Assembly (NCBI RefSeq): GCF_004683865.2
Contig: NZ_CP038439.1
Coordinates: 2,482,001-2,546,000, forward strand
Length of the DNA: 64,000 nucleotides
DNA from: Paracoccus liaowanqingii
GTDB taxonomy: Bacteria > Pseudomonadota > Alphaproteobacteria > Rhodobacterales > Rhodobacteraceae
Reading direction: 5' to 3'
The position numbers were made by a program, and so were the translations under genes. This document shows positions 44,060 to 52,498 of this stretch, in pieces. How positions within the stretch are numbered: the stretch's first letter is position 1; every line of letters starts with the position of its first letter. A model generated the notes under the pieces. The model was given only the letters and a program-made list of their open reading frames with translations. It did no database searches and was not told the DNA's origin.

Positions 44060-44890
44060 ATGGCTGAGTTTCGGGCGAGTGACGGGGCGCGTCTGGTCTA
44101 TGCGGACGAGGGCACGGGACTGCCGGTGCTGTGCCTGGCGGGGCTGACGCGCGGCATGTCGGATTTCGACTACCTCGCCCCGCATCTGGACGGGGTGCGG
44201 CTGATCCGCATGGACTATCGGGGGCGCGGGGGATCGGACTGGACCGGCTCCGAAAGCTATACCGTGCCGCGCGAGGCCCGCGATGCGGTCGAGCTGCTGG
44301 ATCATCTGGGCGTGGACCGGGCGGCGGTGCTGGGCACGTCCCGGGGCGGGCTGATCGGGATGGTTCTGGCTGCGACCACGCCGGAGCGGATGCTGGGGCT
44401 GTGCCTGAACGATGTCGGGCCCGAGATCGCGAGGGCGGGACTCGAGCGGATCTTCGACTATGTCGGACGCGCGCCCGAAGCGCCCACCCATGCGGCGCTG
44501 GCCGGGCGCCTGCCCGACCTGATGCCGGGGTTTTCGGACGTGCCCGAGGGACGCTGGCTGGAGGACGTCCGGCGGCATTATGTCGAGACGCCGGAGGGGC
44601 TGGCGCTGACCTATGATCCGGCATTGCGCGAGGCATTCCTGGCGGCCTTCGACGGGCCGCCGGTGGATCTGTGGCCCCTGTGGCAGGCGGCGGCGGCGAT
44701 ACCGGTCGCGCTGATCCGGGGGGCGAATTCGGACCTTCTGGCGCCCGAGACCGTGGCGCGGATGGTGCGGATGCGCCCGGACCTGATCCTGGCCGAGGTG
44801 CCGGGCCGCGCCCATATTCCCTGGCTGGACGAGGCCCCCGCGCTGGAGGCGATCGGCCGCTGGCTGGAGGCCTGCCGCGCAGCGGACTGA
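44060..44890 (+). CDS. Alpha/beta hydrolase
   Basis: A 276-residue hydrolase. The nucleophile elbow is LGTSRGGLIG (Ser), the oxyanion region is near CLAGLTRGMSDF, and the catalytic His is in VPGRAHIPWLDE; the acid is probably in GANSDLLAPE. The pattern RMDYRGRGGSDW is common to 3-oxoadipate enol-lactonase-like esterases. Substrate unknown. ATG 44060 (MAEFRASDGARLVYAD) is preferred over ATG 44045, which belongs to the intergenic repeat. It is convergent with the sugar-binding protein gene. Confidence 0.88.
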   Translation: MAEFRASDGARLVYADEGTGLPVLCLAGLTRGMSDFDYLAPHLDGVRLIRMDYRGRGGSDWTGSESYTVPREARDAVELLDHLGVDRAAVLGTSRGGLIGMVLAATTPERMLGLCLNDVGPEIARAGLERIFDYVGRAPEAPTHAALAGRLPDLMPGFSDVPEGRWLEDVRRHYVETPEGLALTYDPALREAFLAAFDGPPVDLWPLWQAAAAIPVALIRGANSDLLAPETVARMVRMRPDLILAEVPGRAHIPWLDEAPALEAIGRWLEACRAAD

Positions 44891-44895
44891 CGGCA

Positions 44896-44920
44896 CGCGG
44901 GGGGCGTCCTCCCCCCCGCG
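44896..44920. terminator. Hairpin between convergent genes
   Basis: CGCGGGGGG / CCCCCCGCG, a 9-bp stem around 7 nt, centred between the alpha/beta hydrolase stop and the end of the sugar-binding protein gene. No clear T-run, so it may be a bidirectional or Rho-assisted end. Confidence 0.45.
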
Positions 44921-44932
44921 CCTCTTATCCCC

Positions 44933-45886
44933 TTAGTACGGGCTGTCTTCGAAGTAGAAGTTTTCGGCGTTATCGGGTGTGATGAGTTCGGATGCGATGA
45001 TGAAGTCTCCGCTCATGGGGGCGCCTGCGGTGAGGCCGAGGACGGTCATCTCGATGGCGGTGGAGATCATCGAGGGGGGATAGGTGACGTTCACCGGCAC
45101 GGTGGGATCGCTGTTTCGGATGCGGTCGACCATCTCCTTCATGCCGGCGCCGCCGACGACGAACATCTCGCCGGTGCGGCCGGCCTGGTCGATGGCGGCG
45201 AGCGCGCCCACGGCCATGTCGTCGTCGGCCGCCCAGACCGCGTCGATCTCGGGGAAGCGCGACAGCCAGTCCTGCATCAGGTTGAAGGCGGTGTCGCGGT
45301 TCCAGTTGCCGTGATCCATGGCGGCGACCTCGACGCCCGATCCCTCCAGCGCGGCCTCGAAGCCCGCCACGCGCTCGTTGTCGACGGTCGAGGCGATGCC
45401 GCGCATCACCACGACCTGCGCGCCCTCGTCCAGGGTCTGGGCGAAGTACTGGCCGGCGGTGCGCCCGAAGCTGTCGTTGTCGCCCGCGACATAGAGGTCC
45501 TCGATCCCCTCCTGCGCCAGGCCGCGATCGACGACCGTGACCCAGACCCCGCTGTCGGCGATGCGCGCGATCGGGCCGGTCAGCGGCTCGGATTCGAAGG
45601 GCAGCACGACCAGCGCGTCGATGCCGCGGGTGGCGACCATGTCCTCGAGGTCCGAGACCTGCTGGCCGGGATCCGAGGTGGTGGTCAGCACGAACTCCAT
45701 GTCGGGGTTCGCCTCGGCCAGGCGGGCGACGGTGCGCTCGGCATGGAAGTTCAGCGCGCCGGCCCAGCCATGCGTGGCGGCGGGGATCGAGATGCCGACG
45801 GTCTGGGACAGCGCCGGGACGGCGGTCAGGCCCAGAAGGGCGGTGGTGGCGACCAGGGTGGCCTTCATTGGCAAAGTGGCTTTCAT
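44933..45886 (-). CDS. Sugar ABC transporter substrate-binding protein
   Basis: Periplasmic binding protein of the ribose/Peripla_BP_4 class, 317 residues. The signal peptide contains LVATTALLGLTAVPALSQ. The mature part starts TVGISIPAATHGWAGALNFHAERTV, and ligand-contact segments are ALVVLPFESEPLT, VVDRGLAQE, MRGIASTVDNERVAGF, WAADDDMAVGALAAIDQ and GGAGMKEMV. The first 12 codons are an imperfect repeat (MKATLP MKATLV). ATG 45886 is chosen because it has GAGGAG upstream; ATG 45868 is the alternative. It is the last gene of its operon, which is less common than first place. The ligand is unknown. Confidence 0.92.
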   Translation of the reverse strand: MKATLPMKATLVATTALLGLTAVPALSQTVGISIPAATHGWAGALNFHAERTVARLAEANPDMEFVLTTTSDPGQQVSDLEDMVATRGIDALVVLPFESEPLTGPIARIADSGVWVTVVDRGLAQEGIEDLYVAGDNDSFGRTAGQYFAQTLDEGAQVVVMRGIASTVDNERVAGFEAALEGSGVEVAAMDHGNWNRDTAFNLMQDWLSRFPEIDAVWAADDDMAVGALAAIDQAGRTGEMFVVGGAGMKEMVDRIRNSDPTVPVNVTYPPSMISTAIEMTVLGLTAGAPMSGDFIIASELITPDNAENFYFEDSPY

Positions 45887-45914
45887 TGGTGGTTCTCCTC
45901 CCACGGGATCAGGT

Positions 45915-46919
45915 TCAGCGCGCCGCGCCGGTGTTGCGTTGCAGCACGACGGCCAGGATGATGACGACGCCCTGGATGGCGCCGTTCAGATAGGGGCTGA
46001 CGAAGTCGGTCAGGTTCAGCAGGTTGCCGATCAGCGACAGGATCAGCACGCCCACGACGGTGCCCCAGACCCGGCCGAAGCCGCCCTTCAAGAGCGTGCC
46101 GCCGATGATGACGGCGGCGATCGCCTCCAGCTCCCACAAGAGGCCGGTGGTGGCCGAGGCGGATCCAAGGCGCGGCACGTACATCACGACCGCGATGCCC
46201 ACCAGCACGCCCAGCAGCACATAGGTCGCCAGCCGCACCCGCAGCACCGCCACGGACGAATAGCGCGCGACCTTCTCGTTCGAGCCGATCGCGGCGCAGT
46301 GCCGGCCGAAGGCGGTGTGGCGCATGGCGATCTCGCCCAGGATGGCCAGCAGGGCGAAGACGATGATCGGCCAGGCGATGCCCAGGATGCCGCCGTAATA
46401 GACGGGGCGGTACATCTCGCGCATCTCGTAGCCCAGGGACAGCGTGCCCCCATCGGCCAGCCAGGTCACCAGGGAGCGATAGATGCCCATGGTGCCAAGC
46501 GTCAGGATGAAGGCCTCGATGCCCGCCCGGGTGATCAGGATGCCGTTGATGAAGCCCGCCGCCAGCCCCGCCAGCAGCGCCACCGCGATGCCCAGGGCGA
46601 TGACCGGCAGGCCCGGCCCCATGCTGTCGGTCAGGAGGTTCATCACCAGGATCATCAGCCCGGCCACGAAGGCCGCCATCGAGCCCACGGAGAGGTCCAG
46701 CCCCCCCGCGGTGATCACGAAGGTCATGCCGATGGCGATGATGCCGATGAAGGCCGAGCGGGCCAGCACGTTGGTGATGTTGGCATAGCTGAGGAAGTTC
46801 GGGTTCAGCGCCATGCCGATGCCGATCAGCACCAGCAGCGCCACCAGCGGCGCGATGACGGTCAGGTTGACGCGCCGGCGGCGGGGGGCGGAAGTTTGTG
46901 CGTGCGTGGCCGTGCTCAT
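45915..46919 (-). CDS. Sugar ABC transporter permease (RbsC-like)
   Basis: Integral membrane component, 334 residues, about 8-10 helices. VITAGGLDLSVGSMAAFVAG and GIEAFILTLGTMGIYRSL are family signatures, and the coupling segment before the last helices reads AIGSNEKVARYSSV. The start overlaps the ATPase stop by 4 bp. The product forms a homodimeric channel with the ATPase encoded just upstream. Confidence 0.95.
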   Translation of the reverse strand: MSTATHAQTSAPRRRRVNLTVIAPLVALLVLIGIGMALNPNFLSYANITNVLARSAFIGIIAIGMTFVITAGGLDLSVGSMAAFVAGLMILVMNLLTDSMGPGLPVIALGIAVALLAGLAAGFINGILITRAGIEAFILTLGTMGIYRSLVTWLADGGTLSLGYEMREMYRPVYYGGILGIAWPIIVFALLAILGEIAMRHTAFGRHCAAIGSNEKVARYSSVAVLRVRLATYVLLGVLVGIAVVMYVPRLGSASATTGLLWELEAIAAVIIGGTLLKGGFGRVWGTVVGVLILSLIGNLLNLTDFVSPYLNGAIQGVVIILAVVLQRNTGAAR

Positions 46920-48454
46920 GCGGCGGTGTCCTTGTATGTGTCGTCCATGCCCATCGCCAACCGCACGATGCCGCCTTCGGTGACCGCCGTGCCCGACAGC
47001 TCTCCGGCGATGCGGCCGGCATGCATGACGATCACGCGGCTGGCCAGGCCGATCAGTTCGGGCATCTCGGACGAGATGACGATGATGCTGCGCCCCTCGG
47101 CGGCCAGCCGGGCGATGAGGGTGTAGATCTGCTGCTTGGTGCCGATGTCGATGCCGCGCGTCGGCTCGTCGATGATCACCACCCGCGGGTCGGGCAGCAG
47201 CACCTTGGCCAGAAGCAGCTTCTGCTGGTTGCCGCCCGACAGATCGCCCACCGCCATGTCGCGGGCCGGGGCGCGGATCCCGAACTCGGCGATGGCGCGG
47301 TCCAGCGCCGCCTCCTCGCGCCTGCGGTCGATCAGCGGGCGGCCGAAGGTCTCCAGCAGCGGCAGGGTCAGGTTCTCGCGCAGGGACTTGTCCAGCAGCA
47401 GCCCCGCGCCCTTGCGGTCCTCGGTCAGATAGGCCAGCCCCGCGCGCATGGCCTGGGCCACCTGCCCCGCGGGCAGGTCCACCCCGTCCAGGCGGACGCT
47501 GCCCGTGCGGGGGCGCAGCCCGGCGATGGCCTCGGCCAGCTCGGTGCGTCCCGATCCGACCAGCCCGCCGATGCCCAGCACCTCGCCCCGGTGCAGGACC
47601 AGGCTGGCATCATGGACGATGCCCGGCACGGTGATGCCGCGGGCCTCCAGGATCGGCTCGGCGCCGCCCCCGACCTGGGCTGGAACCTTGGGGGGATAGA
47701 GATCCGACAGCTCGCGCCCGACCATCGCGGCGGCCATGTCGTCCTCGGTCACGTCGGCGGTCAGGTCCGAGCGCACCATCGTGCCGTCGCGCAGCACGGT
47801 GACGCGGTCGGCGATGCGCTTCACCTCGCCCAGCTTGTGCGAGGTGTAGAGGATCGCCACGCCCTCGGCCCGCAGCCGCGCGATCTGCGCGAAGAGCACC
47901 TCGGTCTCGCGCTCGGTCAGCACGGCGGTGGGCTCGTCCATGATCAGCACGCGCGCGTCGCGCGACAGGGCCTTGGCGATCTCGACCATCTGCTTGTCGG
48001 GGACCGAGAGGCGATTGACGGGCGTGGCCGGATCGACCCGGCAGTGCAGCTGCGCCAGCAGGTCGGCGGTGCGCGCGCGCATCGCCCTGTGGTCCAGCAG
48101 GAAGCCGCGCCTCAGCTCGCGGCCCAGAAAGACGTTCTGGTCCACCGACAGGTGCTCGGCCAGGTTGAACTCCTGGTGGATCATGATGATCCCCCGGTCC
48201 TCGGCCTCGTCCGAGCCGACGAAGGTCACGGGCGCCCCCTCCAGCAGCACCCGGCCGCCGGTGGGGTCCAGATAGCCGGCCAGGATCTTCATGGTCGTGG
48301 ACTTGCCCGCACCGTTCTCGCCGATCAGGGCATGGACCTCGCCGGGATGCAGGGCGAAGTCGACGCCGTGCAGGATCTCGATCGGGCCGAAGGCCTTGGT
48401 GACGGCATCCAGCGCCAGGACGGGGGCGGGGGTGGTGGGTCCGGGAAGGGTCAT
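46916..48454 (-). CDS. Sugar ABC transporter ATP-binding protein, two domains (RbsA-like)
   Basis: A 512-residue double ATPase. The first domain has Walker A GENGAGKST, signature VNRLSVPDKQMVEIAKALS and Walker B LIMDEPTAVL. The second has the degenerate Walker A GLVGSGRTELA, typical of this family, signature LSGGNQQKLLLAKVL and Walker B VIIDEPTRGID. The start ATG 48454 overlaps the dehydrogenase stop in an ATGA arrangement. Carbohydrate class CUT2. Confidence 0.96.
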   Translation of the reverse strand: MTLPGPTTPAPVLALDAVTKAFGPIEILHGVDFALHPGEVHALIGENGAGKSTTMKILAGYLDPTGGRVLLEGAPVTFVGSDEAEDRGIIMIHQEFNLAEHLSVDQNVFLGRELRRGFLLDHRAMRARTADLLAQLHCRVDPATPVNRLSVPDKQMVEIAKALSRDARVLIMDEPTAVLTERETEVLFAQIARLRAEGVAILYTSHKLGEVKRIADRVTVLRDGTMVRSDLTADVTEDDMAAAMVGRELSDLYPPKVPAQVGGGAEPILEARGITVPGIVHDASLVLHRGEVLGIGGLVGSGRTELAEAIAGLRPRTGSVRLDGVDLPAGQVAQAMRAGLAYLTEDRKGAGLLLDKSLRENLTLPLLETFGRPLIDRRREEAALDRAIAEFGIRAPARDMAVGDLSGGNQQKLLLAKVLLPDPRVVIIDEPTRGIDIGTKQQIYTLIARLAAEGRSIIVISSEMPELIGLASRVIVMHAGRIAGELSGTAVTEGGIVRLAMGMDDTYKDTAA

Positions 48455-49569
48455 GGCGTCACCTCGACCCACGCCGCGTCGGCGGCCTGCGAGCGGATGC
48501 AGGCGTCGATGAAGGCCATCCCCTCCAGCCCGTCGCGCAGGCCCGGCAGCGTGTCGGGATGCACGCCGCTGCGGATCGCGTCGGCGGCCTCGGCGTAAAG
48601 GTTGGCGAAGCCCTCCAGATAGCCCTCGGGATGGCCGGGCGGCACGCGGCTGCCCTCGGGCGTGCTGCCGGGACCTGCCCGGCGCAGGACCTGCGCGGGC
48701 TGGCCGAAGGGGGTATGAAGCAACGTCTCGGGCAGGTCGTGCTGCCATTCCAGACCGCCCGTCTCGCCATAGACGCGCAGCCGCAGCCCGTTCTCGCGCC
48801 CCGGCGCCACCTGCGAGGCCCAGAGCATCCCCCGCGCCCCGGTGCCGTAGCGCAGCAGGATATGGGCGTTGTCGTCCAGCCGGCGCCCGGGCACGAAGCT
48901 GCTCAGGTCCGCGGCCAGCCGCTCGGGCAGCATCCCGGTGACGAAGCGCGCCAGCTGGAAGGCATGCGTGCCGATGTCGCCGATCGCGCCGCCTGCACCC
49001 GCGCGGGCCGGATCGGTGCGCCAGTCGGCCTGCTTGCTGGTCGTCTCCTCGGTCAGCCAGTCCTGGGCATATTCGACCTGCACCAGCCGCAGCGCGCCCA
49101 GATCGCCGCGGGCGATCATCGCGCGGGCCTGGCGGATCTGCGGATAGGCGGAATAGTTGTGGGTCAGCACGAACAGCGCGCTTGAGGCCCGCGCCGCCGC
49201 GGCCAGATCTTGCGCCTGCGCCAGCGTCGCGGTCATCGGCTTGTCGCAGATCACGTGGATGCCCTGCGCCAGGAAGGCCCGGGCCACGGGCTCGTGCAGG
49301 TGGTTGGGCGTGCAGACCGACACCGCCTCGATCCCGTCGGGGCGGGCGGCCTCGTCGCGCGCCATCCGTTCAAAGTCGTCATAGCTGCGCGCGATGCCCG
49401 CGGCGGCCGCGCTGGACGCCGCCCGGGCGGGGTCCGAGGACAGCGCGCCCGCCACCAGCTCGAACCGCCCGTCCAGCCGCGCCGCGATGCGGTGCACATT
49501 GCCGATCATCGCGCCCGCGCCGCCGCCCACCATGCCAAGCCGGATCGGGATATGCCTGTCCATGCTCAT
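48451..49569 (-). CDS. Gfo/Idh/MocA family oxidoreductase
   Basis: NAD(P)-dependent sugar dehydrogenase of 372 residues. The nucleotide-binding start is LGMVGGGAGAMIGNVHRIA. The family lysine is in VICDKPMT (usually EKP), and the substrate side has GGAIGDIGTHAFQLARF with Asp and His. The C-terminal domain is truncated-looking but within the family range. Its position between the sugar ATPase and the barrel protein suggests it oxidises the imported sugar or a derivative. Substrate unknown. Confidence 0.93.
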   Translation of the reverse strand: MSMDRHIPIRLGMVGGGAGAMIGNVHRIAARLDGRFELVAGALSSDPARAASSAAAAGIARSYDDFERMARDEAARPDGIEAVSVCTPNHLHEPVARAFLAQGIHVICDKPMTATLAQAQDLAAAARASSALFVLTHNYSAYPQIRQARAMIARGDLGALRLVQVEYAQDWLTEETTSKQADWRTDPARAGAGGAIGDIGTHAFQLARFVTGMLPERLAADLSSFVPGRRLDDNAHILLRYGTGARGMLWASQVAPGRENGLRLRVYGETGGLEWQHDLPETLLHTPFGQPAQVLRRAGPGSTPEGSRVPPGHPEGYLEGFANLYAEAADAIRSGVHPDTLPGLRDGLEGMAFIDACIRSQAADAAWVEVTP

Positions 49570-50624
49570 GCCCCCAGCCCCAGCATCCGGCGGTTGGCCG
49601 CGTCATCCGCGCCGCCATCCGCGAAGTCGTCGAAGGCCCGGTCGGTCACCCGGATGATGTGGTCGCGCACGAAGGCCGCCCCCTCGCGGGCGCCGTCCTC
49701 GGGGTGCTTGAGCGCGCATTCCCATTCGACCACCGCCCAGCCATCGAAGCCCATCGTGGCCAGCTTGGAGAAGATGCCCTTGAAGTCCACCTGCCCGTCG
49801 CCAAGGCTGCGGAAGCGCCCCGCCCGGTCCACCCAGGGCTGGTAGCCGCCATAGACGCCCTGCCGCCCCGTCGGGTTGAACTCGGCATCCTTCACATGGA
49901 CCATGCCGATGCGTTCGGCATAGATGTCGAGGTTGGCCAGGTAATCCAGCTGCTGCAGCAGGTAATGCGACGGATCGTACAGCATCCTGGCGCGCGGATG
50001 CTGGTCCACGCGATCGAGGAACATCTCGAAGGTCACCCCGTCATGCAGGTCCTCTCCGGGATGGATCTCGAAGCAGATGTCGACGCCGCGGCTGTCGGCA
50101 TGGTCCAGGATCGGCCGCCAGCGCGCCGCCAGAGCGTCGAAGGCCGCCTCGACCAGCCCCGCCGGGCGCTGCGGCCAGGGATAGAGGTAGGGCCAGGCCA
50201 GCGCGCCGGAAAAGGCCGCCATCCGGTCCAGACCCAGGTTCGCCGAGGCGTCGATGGTCTTTCGGACCTGATCCACCGCCCAGGCCTGCCGCGCCACCGC
50301 GTCGCCGCGCACGGACGCCGGCGCGAAGCCGTCGAAGGCCGCGTCGAAGGCCGGATGCACCGCCACCAGCTGGCCCTGCAGATGCGCCGACAGCTCGGTG
50401 ATCTGGACGCCATGCGCCCGCGCCTGTCCCGACAGCTCGTCGCAATAGGTCCGCGAGGCCGCCGCCCGGTCCAGATCGATCAGCGACGCCGCCCCCGAGG
50501 GCACCTGCACGCCCAGATAGCCGCAGCCCGCCGCCCATGCGGTGATCGCGTCGAAGCTGTCGAACGGCGCGGCATCGCCGACGAACTGCGCCAGGAACAG
50601 GCCGGGGCCCTTGATGGTCTGCAT
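49566..50624 (-). CDS. Sugar phosphate isomerase/epimerase (xylose-isomerase-like TIM barrel)
   Basis: A 352-residue barrel of the AP-endonuclease-2/xylose isomerase-like family. Likely metal ligands are Glu in DICFEIHPGEDL, Asp-His in LYDPSHYLL, His-Asp in MVHVKDAEFN and Glu in GWAVVEWECAL. It is the first gene of the sugar operon, with GGGAGG 6 nt before ATG 50624, and its stop overlaps the start of the dehydrogenase gene. Barrel plus Gfo/Idh/MocA dehydrogenase is a common pair in inositol-like or keto-sugar catabolism, but the substrate cannot be named. Confidence 0.92.
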   Translation of the reverse strand: MQTIKGPGLFLAQFVGDAAPFDSFDAITAWAAGCGYLGVQVPSGAASLIDLDRAAASRTYCDELSGQARAHGVQITELSAHLQGQLVAVHPAFDAAFDGFAPASVRGDAVARQAWAVDQVRKTIDASANLGLDRMAAFSGALAWPYLYPWPQRPAGLVEAAFDALAARWRPILDHADSRGVDICFEIHPGEDLHDGVTFEMFLDRVDQHPRARMLYDPSHYLLQQLDYLANLDIYAERIGMVHVKDAEFNPTGRQGVYGGYQPWVDRAGRFRSLGDGQVDFKGIFSKLATMGFDGWAVVEWECALKHPEDGAREGAAFVRDHIIRVTDRAFDDFADGGADDAANRRMLGLGA

Positions 50625-50676
50625 GCATCCTCCCGAAGCCTCTCCCCGAAGCTCCTCCTTGGCCGATTCCAGCGTG

Positions 50677-50690
50677 TGTAATCGGTTTCA
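50677..50690. promoter_or_regulatory. LacI-type operator O1
   Basis: TGTAATCGGTTTCA, a partly palindromic LacI-family site with central CG, 53 bp before the sugar operon start. It continues (TC) into a longer arm that is inverted at O2. Confidence 0.65.
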
Positions 50691-50708
50691 TCGGACGAAA
50701 CCACAGGA

Positions 50709-50722
50709 TGAAACGGTTTACA
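50709..50722. promoter_or_regulatory. LacI-type operator O2
   Basis: TGAAACGGTTTACA, near-palindromic with central CG. Its reverse complement (TGTAAACCGTTTCA) differs from O1 at only two positions. Extended arms 50677-50692 and 50707-50722 form a larger inverted repeat with a 14-bp spacer, between the lacI-type gene and the sugar operon. Confidence 0.7.
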
Positions 50723-50780
50723 ACCGCCTTTTTTCCGCTAAGCGTGACCCTGCCCCCCGTCGCCCGAAGGTGCGTTTCCC

Positions 50781-51800
50781 GTGTCAGATCAATCCCGTCC
50801 GCCCCGCATCCTCGATGTCGCCAAGCTGGCGGGCGTGTCGGTCGCCACCGTCAGCCGCACCCTGTCCAACCCCGCCATCGTCTCGGAGGCCACCCGCAGG
50901 GCCGTCGAGGAGGCCATCGCGCAGACCGGATACACCCTGAACTTCACCGCCCGGAACCTGCGCCAGCAGCAGGTCGGCGGCGTGCTGGCGCTGGTCCCCA
51001 ACCTCGCCAATCCGTTCTTCTCGCAGATCCTGTCGGGCATCTCCGAGGTGCTGCGCCGCCACCACCTCAGCCTTCTGGTCATGGACACCACCGCCGTGCC
51101 CGACCAGCCCGCGATGACCGTGCTGGCCCCCTATCTGAACCGCTCGCGCTCGGACGGGGTGATCGTGCTGGACGGGCGGCTGGACCCGGGCCTGTTCGAC
51201 CGCCCCGGATGCCCGCCGCTGGTCCAGGCCTGCGAATGGATCGAGGGGTTGGCCGCGCCGCGCGTGCTGGCCGACAATGCCGGCGGCGGGCGCCTGGCCG
51301 CCGCCCACCTGACCGGCCTCGGCCATCGCCGCATCCTGCATCTGACCGGCCCCGGGGACAGCTCGCTCACCCATGCCCGCCGCCAGGGCTTCCTGCAGGG
51401 CCTGGCCCGGGCCGGCCTGCCCGAGCCCGGGCCCCACGACCGCCTCGGCGGCGACTTCACCGCCCGCTGCGGCCGCGACGCCGCCGCCCGCCTGCTGGCC
51501 CTGCCCGACCGCCCCACCGCCGTCTTCTGCGACAACGACGAGATGGCCATCGGCCTGATGACCGGCCTGATCACCGCGGGCCTGCGCGTGCCCCACGACA
51601 TCTCGGTCATCGGCTTCGACAACATCGAGATGGCCGCCTTCTGCCTCCCCGCCCTCACCACCATCCGACAGCACCGCGCCCGCCTCGGACGAAAAGCCGC
51701 CGAAACCCTCATCCAAAGAATGGCAGGCGAGACACCCCAGAACACCCTCACCCTCGATGTCGAACTCCTGGAACGAGACAGCACAGGGATCGCAAGGTAG
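50781..51800 (+). CDS. LacI family transcriptional regulator (GTG start)
   Basis: A 339-residue repressor. The DNA-binding domain reads ILDVAKLAGVSVATVSRTLS, then the hinge helix FTARNLRQQQ. The effector domain is a periplasmic-binding-like fold (VLALVPNLANPFFSQILSGI, IVLDGRLDPG, VFCDNDEMAIGLM, ISVIGFDNIEMAAF, IRQHRARLGRKAAE). It is divergent from the sugar operon and two matching operators lie between them, so it very likely controls that operon and itself. It ends 5 bp from the convergent tetR-type gene. Confidence 0.95.
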   Translation: MSDQSRPPRILDVAKLAGVSVATVSRTLSNPAIVSEATRRAVEEAIAQTGYTLNFTARNLRQQQVGGVLALVPNLANPFFSQILSGISEVLRRHHLSLLVMDTTAVPDQPAMTVLAPYLNRSRSDGVIVLDGRLDPGLFDRPGCPPLVQACEWIEGLAAPRVLADNAGGGRLAAAHLTGLGHRRILHLTGPGDSSLTHARRQGFLQGLARAGLPEPGPHDRLGGDFTARCGRDAAARLLALPDRPTAVFCDNDEMAIGLMTGLITAGLRVPHDISVIGFDNIEMAAFCLPALTTIRQHRARLGRKAAETLIQRMAGETPQNTLTLDVELLERDSTGIAR

Positions 51801-51805
51801 CGGGA

Positions 51806-52387
51806 TCAGATCACCAGGCCCCCGACCTCGGCCATCTGCCGCTCGATCAGGGGCGGGATGTCGGCCACGCGCATCGTCTCGTCCGCGGCCCAGGCCCGGA
51901 CCGCGTTGGACAGCGCGTGGGTGGCCAGTTCCGCCACCAGCATCGCCTCCTGCTGGCGGCCGGGGCCGAGCCGGGCCTCCAGCAGCCGCCCGATGGCCAG
52001 CGCGATATTGTCCATGGAATTACGAAAGATCGTCATCAGCTCGGGCGCGCTGTCCCAGATCTGCTCGATCATGCGCACGATCTGCCGGTCCAGCTGCTTC
52101 TGTTCCAGCATGGATCCCAGCAGCCGCGCCAGATCGCTGCGCAACGGCGCCGTCGAGGTGACGATCCAAGCCGCGCAGTCGCAATCCAGCGAGGGCGGCT
52201 CGCCCAGCACGGCGGCCTGCTTGTTGGGGTAGTAGTTGAAGAAGGTGCGCGGGCTGATCCCGGCCTCGACGGCGATGGAATCGGTGGTCACGGCCGGATA
52301 GCCCAGGGACAGGCTGAGGCGTAGCGCCGCCAGCTGGATATCCTTGGCGGTCTGCTGTCGGCGCCGATCACGGAGATTGATGGACAT
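51806..52387 (-). CDS. TetR family transcriptional regulator of the RND operon
   Basis: A 193-residue regulator. The N-terminal helix-turn-helix is AALRLSLSLGYPAVTTDSIA followed by VEAGISPRTFFNYYPNKQA, a clear TetR signature. The C-terminal ligand domain is not similar to a known specialised class. It starts at ATG 52387 (MSINLRDRRR), preceded by GAGGAGGG, and is divergent from the efflux genes 112 bp away; a longer frame upstream through the gap is false. By position it represses the RND operon. The inducer is unknown. Confidence 0.93.
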   Translation of the reverse strand: MSINLRDRRRQQTAKDIQLAALRLSLSLGYPAVTTDSIAVEAGISPRTFFNYYPNKQAAVLGEPPSLDCDCAAWIVTSTAPLRSDLARLLGSMLEQKQLDRQIVRMIEQIWDSAPELMTIFRNSMDNIALAIGRLLEARLGPGRQQEAMLVAELATHALSNAVRAWAADETMRVADIPPLIERQMAEVGGLVI

Positions 52388-52421
52388 TTCGCGGGCACCC
52401 TCCTCGTGCAGTAAAAGCAAA

Positions 52422-52450
52422 CATTGCACACTCCGCAAAATCATGCAATG
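52422..52450. promoter_or_regulatory. Candidate TetR operator
   Basis: CATTGCA and TGCAATG form a 7-bp inverted repeat separated by 15 bp, centred in the tetR/RND divergent gap. A nearby GTGCA-N14-TGCAC pair overlaps it. The site would cover a weak TTGCAC (52424) -35 for the efflux operon. Confidence 0.45.
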
Positions 52451-52498
52451 AGCAGCCAACAACGGCGCCCGCGGGGCGATTGATCGGGATCCATCACC

